Below, in pieces: positions 16,263 to 24,034 of a stretch of 64,000 nucleotides of DNA; position 1 is the first letter of the stretch, and every line of letters begins with the position of its first letter. Position numbers and translations under genes: made by a program. The notes under the pieces are model-generated. The model was not told where the DNA came from, did not search any database, and saw nothing but the letters and a program-made list of their open reading frames with translations. This DNA comes from Pseudobacter sp. (GTDB taxonomy: Bacteria; Bacteroidota; Bacteroidia; Chitinophagales; Chitinophagaceae), in NCBI GenBank assembly GCA_017849455.1, contig JAFIGX010000003.1:558001-622000 (forward strand), read 5' to 3'.

Positions 16263-17948
16263 ATGGCTGATAATGTTTATGACGCAATCGTGGTGGGCTC
16301 GGGGATCAGTGGTGGTTGGGCTGCTAAAGAGCTTGCTGAAAAAGGACTTAAAGTATTGATGCTTGAAAGAGGGCACGATATCAAGCATGTCAAAGACTAT
16401 GTGAACGCAAATAAGAATCCCTGGGAGTTCCCGCATCGTGGCGGCAAGACCCAGGAGATGATCAAGGACTATCCTGTACTGAACAGGGACTACCCACTGA
16501 ATGAAACCAATCTCAGTTACTGGACCAATGAAAAAGATTGTCCTTATACAGAGGTTAAAAGGTTCGACTGGTACAGGGGTTATCATGTTGGCGGACGCTC
16601 GCTCATGTGGGGCCGCCAAAGCTATCGCTGGAGCGATTTCGATTTTGAAGCCAATGCAAAAGACGGGCACGCAGTAGACTGGCCTATCCGTTATAAGGAG
16701 ATTGCTCCCTGGTATGATCATGTAGAGAAATTCGCAGGCATCAGCGGCAATAAAGACGGTATTCCTCAATTGCCGGACGGACAGTTCCTCCCTCCCATGG
16801 ACCTGAACTGTGTGGAGAAAGATGTGGCTGCCCGCCTCAAAGACCATTATAAAGGATCACGCCTGCTCACCATTGGGCGAGTGGCCAATATAACAGTGCC
16901 ATTGCCGGGCCGCACCAACTGCCAGTACCGGAACAAATGCTGGCTGGGTTGCCCGTTCGGCGCCTATTTCAGCACACAGTCCTCCACATTGCCTGCCGCC
17001 ATGAAAACCGGCAACCTCACGCTGCGTCCTTTCTCCATCGTTACCAAACTGCTGTACGATAAGGACACTAAAAAAGCGACCGGGGTGGAAGTGCTCGATA
17101 TCACCGATGATAAGAACGTCACCGTTGAATACAAAGCCAAAGTGATCTTCCTCTGTGCGTCTGCTTTCAATAGTACCTGGGTATTGTTCAATTCAGCTAC
17201 CGATATATGGCCGGGTGGATTGGGAAGCAGCAGCGGAGAGCTGGGCCACAATGTGATGGACCACCACTTCAGGGTAGGTGCATCGGGCAGGGTGGAAGGC
17301 TTCCAGGATAAATATTATTTCGGCCGCAGGCCCAATGGGTTCTATATTCCACGCTTCCGCAATCTTTTCGGTGAAAAAAGGGATTATGTTCGCGGGTTCG
17401 GCTACCAGGGCGGAGCAAGCCGCCAGGGCTGGAGCCGCAATGTGGCCGAGCTGAATATCGGGGTAGAATTGAAAGAAGCGCTGACAGAACCGGGCGACTG
17501 GACCATTGGTATGACCGGCTTCGGTGAAATACTTCCCTATCACGATAATACCATCAGTCTCGATAAGAACAAAAAAGATAAATGGGGATTACCGGTGCTG
17601 GCCATCGATTGCGAAATAAAAGAGAATGAGAAAAAGATGCGGGTCGATATGAAACAGGATGCTATCGAAATGCTCCAGGCTGCCGGTGTGAAAGATGTGA
17701 AAGAATCCGATAACGGCTATGCCATGGGTATGGGCATTCATGAAATGGGAACGGCCCGGATGGGTAAAGATCCCAAAACCTCTGTGCTCAATATGCATAA
17801 CCAGGTATGGGATGCGAAGAATGTGTTCGTAACGGATGGGGCCTGCATGACCTCCGCTTCCTGCGTGAACCCATCGCTCACTTACATGGCGCTTACAGCC
17901 AGGGCCGCCGATTTTGCAGTAAGCGAACTGAAAAAAGGAAACCTCTGA
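16263..17948 (+). CDS. GMC family FAD-dependent oxidoreductase, likely glycoside 3-dehydrogenase large subunit
   Basis: 561 residues. FAD-binding GSGISG at 12-17 within IVVGSGISGGWAAKELAEKG, with the acidic LERGHD after it. GMC C-terminal signature HEMGTARMG and NVFVTDGACMTSASCVNPSLTYMALTARAA. A cysteine cluster NCQYRNKCWLGCP in the middle resembles the Fe-S binding segment of FAD glucose dehydrogenase catalytic subunits, which pair with a small hitch-hiker subunit and cytochrome c. No signal peptide of its own; it would be exported with the Tat-bearing small subunit encoded 28 bases downstream. Oxidation of sugar C3 is the best contextual guess. Confidence 0.93.
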   Translation: MADNVYDAIVVGSGISGGWAAKELAEKGLKVLMLERGHDIKHVKDYVNANKNPWEFPHRGGKTQEMIKDYPVLNRDYPLNETNLSYWTNEKDCPYTEVKRFDWYRGYHVGGRSLMWGRQSYRWSDFDFEANAKDGHAVDWPIRYKEIAPWYDHVEKFAGISGNKDGIPQLPDGQFLPPMDLNCVEKDVAARLKDHYKGSRLLTIGRVANITVPLPGRTNCQYRNKCWLGCPFGAYFSTQSSTLPAAMKTGNLTLRPFSIVTKLLYDKDTKKATGVEVLDITDDKNVTVEYKAKVIFLCASAFNSTWVLFNSATDIWPGGLGSSSGELGHNVMDHHFRVGASGRVEGFQDKYYFGRRPNGFYIPRFRNLFGEKRDYVRGFGYQGGASRQGWSRNVAELNIGVELKEALTEPGDWTIGMTGFGEILPYHDNTISLDKNKKDKWGLPVLAIDCEIKENEKKMRVDMKQDAIEMLQAAGVKDVKESDNGYAMGMGIHEMGTARMGKDPKTSVLNMHNQVWDAKNVFVTDGACMTSASCVNPSLTYMALTARAADFAVSELKKGNL

Positions 17949-17976
17949 TCCAAACCAGCATTAAAATCATTTTTAT

Positions 17977-18549
17977 ATGAACAGAAGAGAAGCCGTTAAC
18001 AGAGTAGCCCTCCTGCTTGGAGGAACGATCATCGGGGCTGAATTCTTCCTGTCGGGATGTAAACCCGCCAAAAGGACTTCGGCCACCCTCGATTTCACCA
18101 AAGATGATATTGCCTATCTCGATGAGATCGCCGAAACGATCATTCCCACTACAGACACTCCAGGCGCCAAAGCCGCCCAGGTAGGGGCTTTCATGACAGT
18201 GATGGTGAAAGACTGCTACGATGACAAGAACCAGAAGATCTTCCTCGACGGAATGGTGAAGCTGGACGATGCCTGCGATAAAATGCACAAGACCACTTTC
18301 ATGAGCGCAACGCCCGAACAACGCAAAACGTTGCTCACGGAACTGGATAAAGAACAGAAAGCCTACGTGAAAAGCAAACAAAAGGAAGACCCCCCACATT
18401 ATTTCACATTGATGAAACAGCTCACCCTGCTGGGCTATTTCACTTCCGAAATAGGCGCTACCAAAGCCCTGCGTTATTTGCCGGTGCCCGGCCGTTACGA
18501 TGGTAACATGCCTTACAAGAAAGGCGACAAAGCCTGGGCAACGAGCTAA
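17977..18549 (+). CDS. Gluconate 2-dehydrogenase subunit 3-like small subunit
   Basis: 190 residues. N-terminus MNRREAVNRVALLLGGTIIGAEFFLSGCKP is both Tat-like (RREAV) and lipobox-like (LSGC). The body fits the gluconate 2-dehydrogenase subunit 3 family: LDEIAETIIPTTDTPGAKAAQVGAF, then helices ending ALRYLPVPGRYDGNMPYKKGDKAWA. These subunits escort the FAD subunit through the Tat system and tether it at the membrane. It is the last gene of the operon and is followed by a strong hairpin. Confidence 0.93.
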   Translation: MNRREAVNRVALLLGGTIIGAEFFLSGCKPAKRTSATLDFTKDDIAYLDEIAETIIPTTDTPGAKAAQVGAFMTVMVKDCYDDKNQKIFLDGMVKLDDACDKMHKTTFMSATPEQRKTLLTELDKEQKAYVKSKQKEDPPHYFTLMKQLTLLGYFTSEIGATKALRYLPVPGRYDGNMPYKKGDKAWATS

Positions 18550-18577
18550 ATACTGATACAGCTACAACATCTTTCAC

Positions 18578-18616
18578 CAGGGGAATATGGAAGGGACTTC
18601 CTTCCATATTCCCCTG
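18578..18616 (+). terminator. Strong hairpin after the GMC operon
   Basis: Arms of about 17 base pairs (CAGGGGAATATGGAAG with its complement, plus further pairs) around a three- to five-base loop centred at 18597. It starts 29 bases after the stop at 18549. There is no long T tract after it, so it may stabilise the 3' end or act as a weak terminator. It ends 42 bases before the next start at 18658. Confidence 0.7.
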
Positions 18617-18657
18617 CTAATTTGTACCTTGGCAGGAACCATTCCCATTCCATGATC

Positions 18658-19089
18658 ATGAAGAAAATAATTATATCACTCCTGATCGTACTGGGCGTAA
18701 TGCCTGCTGCCCTGAGGGCCCAATCGGCCGATGAAAAAGCCATCCGCGCGCTACTGGCTGAACAAACAGCCGCCTGGAACCGCGGCAGCATCGAAGATTT
18801 CATGAAAGGGTACTGGGAGAGTGATTCCCTGATGTTCGTGGGTAAGAATGGTGTTACTTACGGCTACCTTCAAACGCTCAATAACTACAAAAAAGGATAC
18901 AGCAATGCCGACCAGATGGGCATACTTACTTTCACCCTCCTGAAAGTAGAGCGGCTATCGCCGGAATATTTTTTCGTGGTGGGAAAATGGGCGCTGCAAC
19001 GCAAGGCCGGTGATATGAGTGGTCATTATAACCTCCTGCTCCGGAAAATAAAAGGTAAATGGGTGATAGTGGTAGATCATAGCAGTTGA
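18658..19089 (+). CDS. Exported NTF2-like (DUF4440/SnoaL-type) protein
   Basis: 143 residues from ATG 18658 (MKKIIISLLIVLGVMPAALRAQ); ATG 18652 two codons earlier is also possible. Sec signal peptide, then the NTF2-like cone fold: IRALLAEQTAAWNRGSIEDFMKGYW, LMFVGKNGVTYGYLQ, YFFVVGKWALQRK, HYNLLLRKIKGKWVIVVDHSS. The family includes enzymes and ligand-binding proteins, and the fold alone does not tell the function. It probably acts in the periplasm. Confidence 0.88.
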   Translation: MKKIIISLLIVLGVMPAALRAQSADEKAIRALLAEQTAAWNRGSIEDFMKGYWESDSLMFVGKNGVTYGYLQTLNNYKKGYSNADQMGILTFTLLKVERLSPEYFFVVGKWALQRKAGDMSGHYNLLLRKIKGKWVIVVDHSS

Positions 19090-19102
19090 GGATCATTGCT
19101 GC

Positions 19103-19339
19103 TCATCCATGGGGGAATTTCTTTTTCCAAAGCCTGTAATTGATCCAGATAAGCCCCAGCAGGCTCAATACCATCCATGCATAAAAAAGGATATTCGTGA
19201 GGGTGATACCATGCTCAGGCGCCAGCCAGCCATTATAAGCACCGATGCCAAGCGTGAGGACCAGCCAAACCAATCCTGAAAAGACAGACCAGGCCACTCT
19301 TTTCAGGAAATCACTGGCGTCTTCTTCCATCCGGCTCAT
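19103..19339 (-). CDS. Small two-helix membrane protein
   Basis: 78 residues with two hydrophobic segments, about 14-33 (AWSVFSGLVWLVLTLGIGAY) and 46-66, and a basic end RLWKKKFPHG. The family is common in Bacteroidota as an unnamed membrane protein. It begins 12 bases after the stop of the GH25 gene on the same strand, so the two are probably one operon. Function unknown. Confidence 0.75.
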   Translation of the reverse strand: MSRMEEDASDFLKRVAWSVFSGLVWLVLTLGIGAYNGWLAPEHGITLTNILFYAWMVLSLLGLIWINYRLWKKKFPHG

Positions 19340-19351
19340 ACGGGAGGTGGT

Positions 19352-20125
19352 TTAGTTGATGAGAATGTTTTTGAAATCGGTGGAATCTCCGTTGAACACA
19401 TTGAAATCGACTTTGTACAGGATACCATTCACCCGTCCCTGCTCACTGTATTGCCAGAAATGCCAGTCGCGGTAGATCCTCGGCTTTTCTTTTTGCAGAT
19501 AATGTGCCACCCATAAGGGATAATTATCGAACTCGTCCCTGAGGATCTGTTTATAAAAATCCACATTGGTGTAGAGGATGGGCTTCACGCCATAATAATT
19601 CTCCACTGTTTCGAGCCATTCCTTTACACGCTGCCGCAATTTATCGGCCTTCACTCCATAGGATTGTTCAACATCCAGCACCGGCGGCATATCACCGGGC
19701 TGCAACTCAACGGTAGCGATGAAATTCTCGGCCTGTGTTTTCCCGCTTTTGGTAGCGAGAAAAAAATGATAGGCGCCCCGGACCATGCCGGCTTCTTTGG
19801 CCCTGGCCCAGTTCTTTTTGAAACAACGGTCCTCATTCACATTACCTTCCGTTGCTTTTATGAATGCGAACTGTAGGCGGATATCTTCCACGTTCATGGC
19901 TTTCACGCTCTCCCAGTCGATCACTTCCTGGTACTTCGATACATCTATTCCATGCACGCTGTAGTGAGTGGGCACTTCGATACCGAACGCTTCATATCGC
20001 ACGAAATGTGCTTTCCTTTCCAGCCACCATTCATACAGTCGAAAGCTCAACATCACCAGGATACCCAGGAACACGATACTCATTACAATCTTCCAGCCAA
20101 TATTGCCTCTTTTATTGTTGACCAT
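19352..20125 (-). CDS. Membrane-anchored GH25-family lysozyme
   Basis: 257 residues from ATG 20125 (MVNNKRGNIGWKIV); ATGs at 20134 and 20182 are also in frame. One N-terminal membrane anchor, then a GH25 domain: VHGIDVSKYQEVIDWESVK with the catalytic-site Asp, FAFIKATEG, GAYHFFLATKSGKTQAENFI, MPPVLDVEQ with the catalytic Asp/Glu pair, and WQYSEQGRVNGI. GH25 enzymes cleave the MurNAc-GlcNAc bond of peptidoglycan. A TATATTTG -7-like box at 20136-20143 on the minus strand lies very close to the start, so a short leader is likely. Confidence 0.92.
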   Translation of the reverse strand: MVNNKRGNIGWKIVMSIVFLGILVMLSFRLYEWWLERKAHFVRYEAFGIEVPTHYSVHGIDVSKYQEVIDWESVKAMNVEDIRLQFAFIKATEGNVNEDRCFKKNWARAKEAGMVRGAYHFFLATKSGKTQAENFIATVELQPGDMPPVLDVEQSYGVKADKLRQRVKEWLETVENYYGVKPILYTNVDFYKQILRDEFDNYPLWVAHYLQKEKPRIYRDWHFWQYSEQGRVNGILYKVDFNVFNGDSTDFKNILIN

Positions 20126-20253
20126 ATTATGCATACAAATATATAAGGAGTGCCCAATAAATATTATCACCGGCCAGAACAATAACGCTCTTTTAAACGT
20201 TCCCGGTTAAAAATCATTGCCCGTTACCTGGTTAACCCTAATTTTATGGTCTG

Positions 20254-21285
20254 ATGCCGGCCATTAACTGGAACGATAGTATCAACCTGCTCTCCAAGCT
20301 TACCTTACGCCGCACCTGGAATGCCGGAAAGGTATTGAGCAGTTATTACCTGAGCAAATGGACAAAGAAGCCCATTCAATGGGGATATCCTATTTCCATT
20401 TCTTTCGAGCCCACCACCTCCTGCAATCTCCGTTGCCCGGAATGCCCCAGCGGGTTACGTGCATTCACCAGGCCCACCGGCATGCTGCAAAAAGATTTCT
20501 TCCGCGAAACGATCGATCAACTGGCCCCGGAACTGCTTTATCTTGTTTTTTATTTTCAGGGAGAGCCGTATCTCAATCCTGCCTTTCTCGACATGGTAGC
20601 TTATGCATCACAGAAAGGGATATATACAGCCACTTCCACCAACGCCCATTATCTCAACGATGCCAACGCCCGCAAAACAGTGGAGAGCGGGCTCGACAGG
20701 CTGATCATTTCCATCGATGGCACCACGCAGGATGTTTACCAGCAATACCGGGTAGGTGGCCAGTTGCACAAAGTGCTGGAAGGAGCACGTAATATCGTGA
20801 AATGGAAAAAAGAGCTGAAAAGCAAAACGCCATTTGTTTTCTTTCAGTTCCTCGTGGTAAAGCCCAATGAGCACCAGGTAGAAGACATCAAAAAGCTGGC
20901 GCAGGAGATCGGGGTGGATGAAGTGCGTTTCAAGACTGCACAGGTATACGATTATGAAAATGATCCCAATCAACTCATCCCGACCATCGATAAATTCAGC
21001 CGCTACAGGAAGAACAAGCAGGGTGAATTTGAATTCAAGAATTCACTGGCCAACCATTGCTGGCGACTGTGGCACGCTACGGTGATCAGTTGGGACGGGC
21101 TGGTAGTGCCCTGTTGCTTCGACAAAGACGCGCAACATACCCTCGGCGATCTCAAAGGCAAACCATTCAAGGAGATATGGCATAATGAGAACTATATCAA
21201 TTTCAGGAAGCAGATCCTTCAAAGCCGGAAGAATATCGATATCTGCGCCAACTGCAGTGAAGGCGCCAAAGTTTGGGGCGAGTAA
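20254..21285 (+). CDS. Radical SAM/SPASM domain protein
   Basis: 343 residues. The radical SAM cluster motif is TSCNLRCPECPSG (CxxxCxxC), followed by FYFQGEPYLNP (GGE-like) and LIISIDGTTQDVYQQYR. The C-terminal SPASM-like auxiliary cluster region has HCWRLWHATVISWDGLVVPCCFD, TLGDL and ICANCSEG. Such proteins make S-adenosylmethionine radicals to modify peptides or small molecules. No precursor peptide gene is evident next to it, so the substrate is unknown. It stands alone between the GH25 and DinB genes. Confidence 0.93.
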   Translation: MPAINWNDSINLLSKLTLRRTWNAGKVLSSYYLSKWTKKPIQWGYPISISFEPTTSCNLRCPECPSGLRAFTRPTGMLQKDFFRETIDQLAPELLYLVFYFQGEPYLNPAFLDMVAYASQKGIYTATSTNAHYLNDANARKTVESGLDRLIISIDGTTQDVYQQYRVGGQLHKVLEGARNIVKWKKELKSKTPFVFFQFLVVKPNEHQVEDIKKLAQEIGVDEVRFKTAQVYDYENDPNQLIPTIDKFSRYRKNKQGEFEFKNSLANHCWRLWHATVISWDGLVVPCCFDKDAQHTLGDLKGKPFKEIWHNENYINFRKQILQSRKNIDICANCSEGAKVWGE

Positions 21286-21331
21286 AAACAGTATTGCCAA
21301 TTCTTTCGTAACTTAAATAAAATCCGGATAC

Positions 21332-21817
21332 ATGCCGCTTTCTCAATCTACTGCCACCAGGTTGCAGCATCAGCATGAATTGATCAGTGACCTGATAAGG
21401 GGACTATCGGAAAAACAGTTACAACACAGAACAATACCCGATAAATGGAGCGCCTTTGAACAGCTTGTGCATCTTACCGCGTACCAGCCTTCGTTTTCCA
21501 GCAGGCTAAAGGCCATTGAACAGGAAGAAGTGCCTGTATTCGAACCCTATATGGCAGAAAAAGACCCCCTCTTCCATGAGTGCCTGAAGCTTCCGCTCAA
21601 AGAACTGCTGGAAAACCTCCATACCCAACGGTTCATCATTTTCAATCATGTCAATGCCCTTTCTGAACAGACCCTGCGGCGTACCGGCCGCCACCGGAAA
21701 TACGGGCCGCTCACCATCGTGGAGTGGACAGAATTCTTTTTAGTGCATGAAGCACACCACCTGTATAAATTGTTCCAGCTCACGGCAGAAGCCCGTTCTC
21801 TCCTGCATCAGTCATAA
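21332..21817 (+). CDS. DinB-family protein
   Basis: 161 residues, a four-helix bundle pattern. Likely metal ligands are His48 in LVHLTAYQP and the pair in LVHEAHHLYKL near the C-terminus. The conserved PDKWSAFEQLVHL is the DinB core. Members include thiol-dependent transferases, but most are uncharacterised. It is 46 bases after the radical SAM gene and 40 before the MarR gene. Confidence 0.88.
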   Translation: MPLSQSTATRLQHQHELISDLIRGLSEKQLQHRTIPDKWSAFEQLVHLTAYQPSFSSRLKAIEQEEVPVFEPYMAEKDPLFHECLKLPLKELLENLHTQRFIIFNHVNALSEQTLRRTGRHRKYGPLTIVEWTEFFLVHEAHHLYKLFQLTAEARSLLHQS

Positions 21818-21857
21818 AAAAACCTACTTTTGCACCTTAATAGCCATTCATATTCAC

Positions 21858-22310
21858 ATGAGTATTGAAAACGATATACAACAAGCGAAGTTCAGGAACG
21901 AGTATCAGAAAACGGCTGTCAACCTCATCTTCACCTATAACTGGATGATGGAAAAGCACAAGCAGTTTTTTGAAAAAGGAGATATCACAGCGCAGCAGTT
22001 CAATATACTGCGCATACTCCGTGGAGCAGGCGTCCCGCTTTCCACCCTGCAGATCCGCCAGCGCATGCTGGACCGGATGAGCGATACCAGCCGTATAGTA
22101 GACAGGCTGCTGAAGAAAGCGCTCGTAAAAAAAGTGACCTGTAAAACTGACCGCCGCCTCGTGGATGTTACCATTTCCGAGAAAGGGCTGAAGCTCCTGG
22201 AAGAACTGGATGTTTACCTGGATGAGATGGACAACATCTTTGACAATATCTCAGAGGAAGAAGCAAAAACGTTAAATCGTCTCCTCGATAAGATGCGGAA
22301 CTCGGAATAA
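21858..22310 (+). CDS. MarR-family transcriptional regulator
   Basis: 150 residues from ATG 21858 (MSIENDIQQAKFRNEYQ); the longer frame upstream is the shadow of the DinB gene end. Winged helix visible in ITAQQFNILRILRGAG, STLQIRQRMLDRMSDTSRIVDRLLKKALVKK and the wing CKTDRRLVDVTISEKGLKLLEELD. A TACTTTTG box at 21825-21832 matches the Bacteroidota -7 consensus and would give a leader of roughly 20 bases. It usually represses a nearby transport or stress gene; the target is not apparent here. Confidence 0.92.
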   Translation: MSIENDIQQAKFRNEYQKTAVNLIFTYNWMMEKHKQFFEKGDITAQQFNILRILRGAGVPLSTLQIRQRMLDRMSDTSRIVDRLLKKALVKKVTCKTDRRLVDVTISEKGLKLLEELDVYLDEMDNIFDNISEEEAKTLNRLLDKMRNSE

Positions 22311-22349
22311 TGTTTAATTTCGGCATTTTCGTTCATGAGGATCCGAAGT

Positions 22350-23897
22350 ATGAAAAGAACACTATTCCTTTTTGCTTGCGCCTTCCTGGCAGGCACTACC
22401 CTGCAAGCTCAGCCGCAATACGAATTCAGGGCAGCCTGGATCGCTACTGTCGATAATATCGACTGGCCCTCCAAAGGCAACTACAATACCGAAAGCCAGA
22501 AAGCAGAATATATCAGGCTGCTCGATATGCACAAACGCAACGGGCTCAATGCTGTGATCGTGCAGATAAGGCCGGCCACCGATGCCTTCTATCCCTCTCC
22601 CTATGAGCCCTGGAGCGAATGGCTCACCGGTAAACAGGGAGTACCCCCTTCTCCCTATTATGACCCTTTGCAGTTCATGATCGGTGAAGCGCATAAACGC
22701 GGAATGGAATTCCATGCCTGGTGCAATCCATACCGGGCCGAATTCAGTATCGGTAAATCGAGCATTGCTTCCAATCATATCACTAAACTGCATCCCGAAT
22801 GGTTCCTGTCGTATGGTGGTACCCGTTATTTTGATCCGGGCAATAAGGAAGCACAAAAATTCGTGGTGCGTGTGATCCGCGATATCCTCCACCGCTACCC
22901 GGTAGATGCTATCCACTTCGATGATTATTTCTACCCTTACCGCATTGCCGGCAAAGAATTTCCCGATCAGGCATCTTACCAGAAATATGGAAATGGGATG
23001 AGCAAAGACGATTGGCGGAGAAGCAATGTAGATTCCGTGATCGTGCAACTGGGCCGCGCCATCAAGGAAGAGAACAGGTACTGCCGTTTCGGGATCTCTC
23101 CGTTTGCCGTATGGCGGAATAATAATAAAGATCCGGAAGGCAGCGCCACCCGCTCGGGCCAAACCAATTACGATGATCTGTATGCCGATATATTGTTATG
23201 GCTGAAAAAAGGCTGGATCGATTATGTGGCGCCGCAGCTCTATTTTGAATTCGGGCATAGGCTGGTGGCCTATGAAACACTGCTCCACTGGTGGAGCAAA
23301 CATACCTATGGCCGCCATTGCTATATTGGATTGGCTGCGTACCGTGCAAACAGTAATACAGTGTGGCGCGACAAAACCCTTATTCCACGCCAGGTCCATG
23401 CACTTCGGCAGTACCCCGAAATACAGGGTGCTATTTATTTCAGCAGCAAATCATTCGTGAACAATCCACTCGGGCTGAACGACAGCCTGCAGAACAATTA
23501 TTATAAATCACCTGCACTGATACCTCCCATGCCCTGGATCGATTCATTGCGGCCACTGTCGCCTGAAGTAAGGTCCTTTACAGTGGTCGACAGCTCCACC
23601 TTCTCGATCCAGGTGGCAAGGTCCCCGCTGGAGAAAAAAAACCTGAAAGCATATAAAATTTATCTGAGCGCAGATACCAATCCTTCTTTCATCAATTATT
23701 ACAGGGCTTCCCTGCTCCAATCGCAGGCTGCCGCGGATACCTGCACATTCAGGATCAGTTTTCCGGCAGACAAACAATTTGCACGCATCTATGTAACGGC
23801 GCTCGATGAAGCCGGCAATGAAAGCCTTCCCTATGCCGACTGGCCCATTCCCCTGAACTTCGAAAAGCTAGGCAACCAGGCATGGATCGTGAGATAA
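22350..23897 (+). CDS. GHL10-type (family 10-like) exported glycosyl hydrolase
   Basis: 515 residues from ATG 22350 (MKRTLFLFACAFLAGTTLQAQ); ATG 22335 gives five more. Sec signal peptide, then the GHL10/DUF187 barrel: FRAAWIATVDNIDWPS, NAVIVQIRPATDAFYPS, EFHAWCNPYRAEF, VDAIHFDDYFYPYR with conserved acids, RFGISPFAVWR and YVAPQLYFEFG. A C-terminal fibronectin-like part begins near residue 400 (PEVRSFTVVDSSTFSIQV). Family members are predicted to act on cell wall or exopolysaccharide glycans. The gene ends two bases before hairpin element 3. Confidence 0.92.
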   Translation: MKRTLFLFACAFLAGTTLQAQPQYEFRAAWIATVDNIDWPSKGNYNTESQKAEYIRLLDMHKRNGLNAVIVQIRPATDAFYPSPYEPWSEWLTGKQGVPPSPYYDPLQFMIGEAHKRGMEFHAWCNPYRAEFSIGKSSIASNHITKLHPEWFLSYGGTRYFDPGNKEAQKFVVRVIRDILHRYPVDAIHFDDYFYPYRIAGKEFPDQASYQKYGNGMSKDDWRRSNVDSVIVQLGRAIKEENRYCRFGISPFAVWRNNNKDPEGSATRSGQTNYDDLYADILLWLKKGWIDYVAPQLYFEFGHRLVAYETLLHWWSKHTYGRHCYIGLAAYRANSNTVWRDKTLIPRQVHALRQYPEIQGAIYFSSKSFVNNPLGLNDSLQNNYYKSPALIPPMPWIDSLRPLSPEVRSFTVVDSSTFSIQVARSPLEKKNLKAYKIYLSADTNPSFINYYRASLLQSQAAADTCTFRISFPADKQFARIYVTALDEAGNESLPYADWPIPLNFEKLGNQAWIVR

Positions 23898-23898
23898 G

Positions 23899-23987
23899 TT
23901 ATTAAGTTGAAATGTTAAAAGGTTGATAAGGGGATCTCCGCATGCCAGAACTCTCCTTATCAACCTTTCAGCTTGTTAACTTGTCAA
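23899..23987 (+). repeat. Octamer-hairpin repeat, element 3 (89 bp)
   Basis: Arms 23899-23931 and 23955-23987, each with four octamer units, around a 23-base spacer (23932-23954) that begins GGATCTCCG. The units next to the spacer pair well; the outer ones have diverged, yet the 8-base step is kept. It begins two bases after the stop of the GHL10 gene. Its right arm overlaps the -33 region of the promoter of the next gene. Confidence 0.82.
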
Positions 23988-24003
23988 CTATCCTCTACCT
24001 TTG
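23973..24003 (+). promoter_or_regulatory. Bacteroidota-type promoter of the DegT aminotransferase gene
   Basis: TTG at 23973-23975 (-33 region) and TACCTTTG at 23996-24003 (exact TAnnTTTG -7 box) are 20 bases apart, the expected spacing. Transcription would start near 24010, some 25 bases before the ATG at 24035. The -33 TTG lies inside the right arm of hairpin element 3. Confidence 0.6.
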
Positions 24004-24034
24004 TTACTGCTGAAAAAAAACAGCAACCATTGTT

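Noticed and set aside
22362..23162. A 266-codon open frame opposite the GHL10 glycosidase gene
   Set aside because: No start context or motifs; the plus-strand protein has signal peptide and family motifs throughout.
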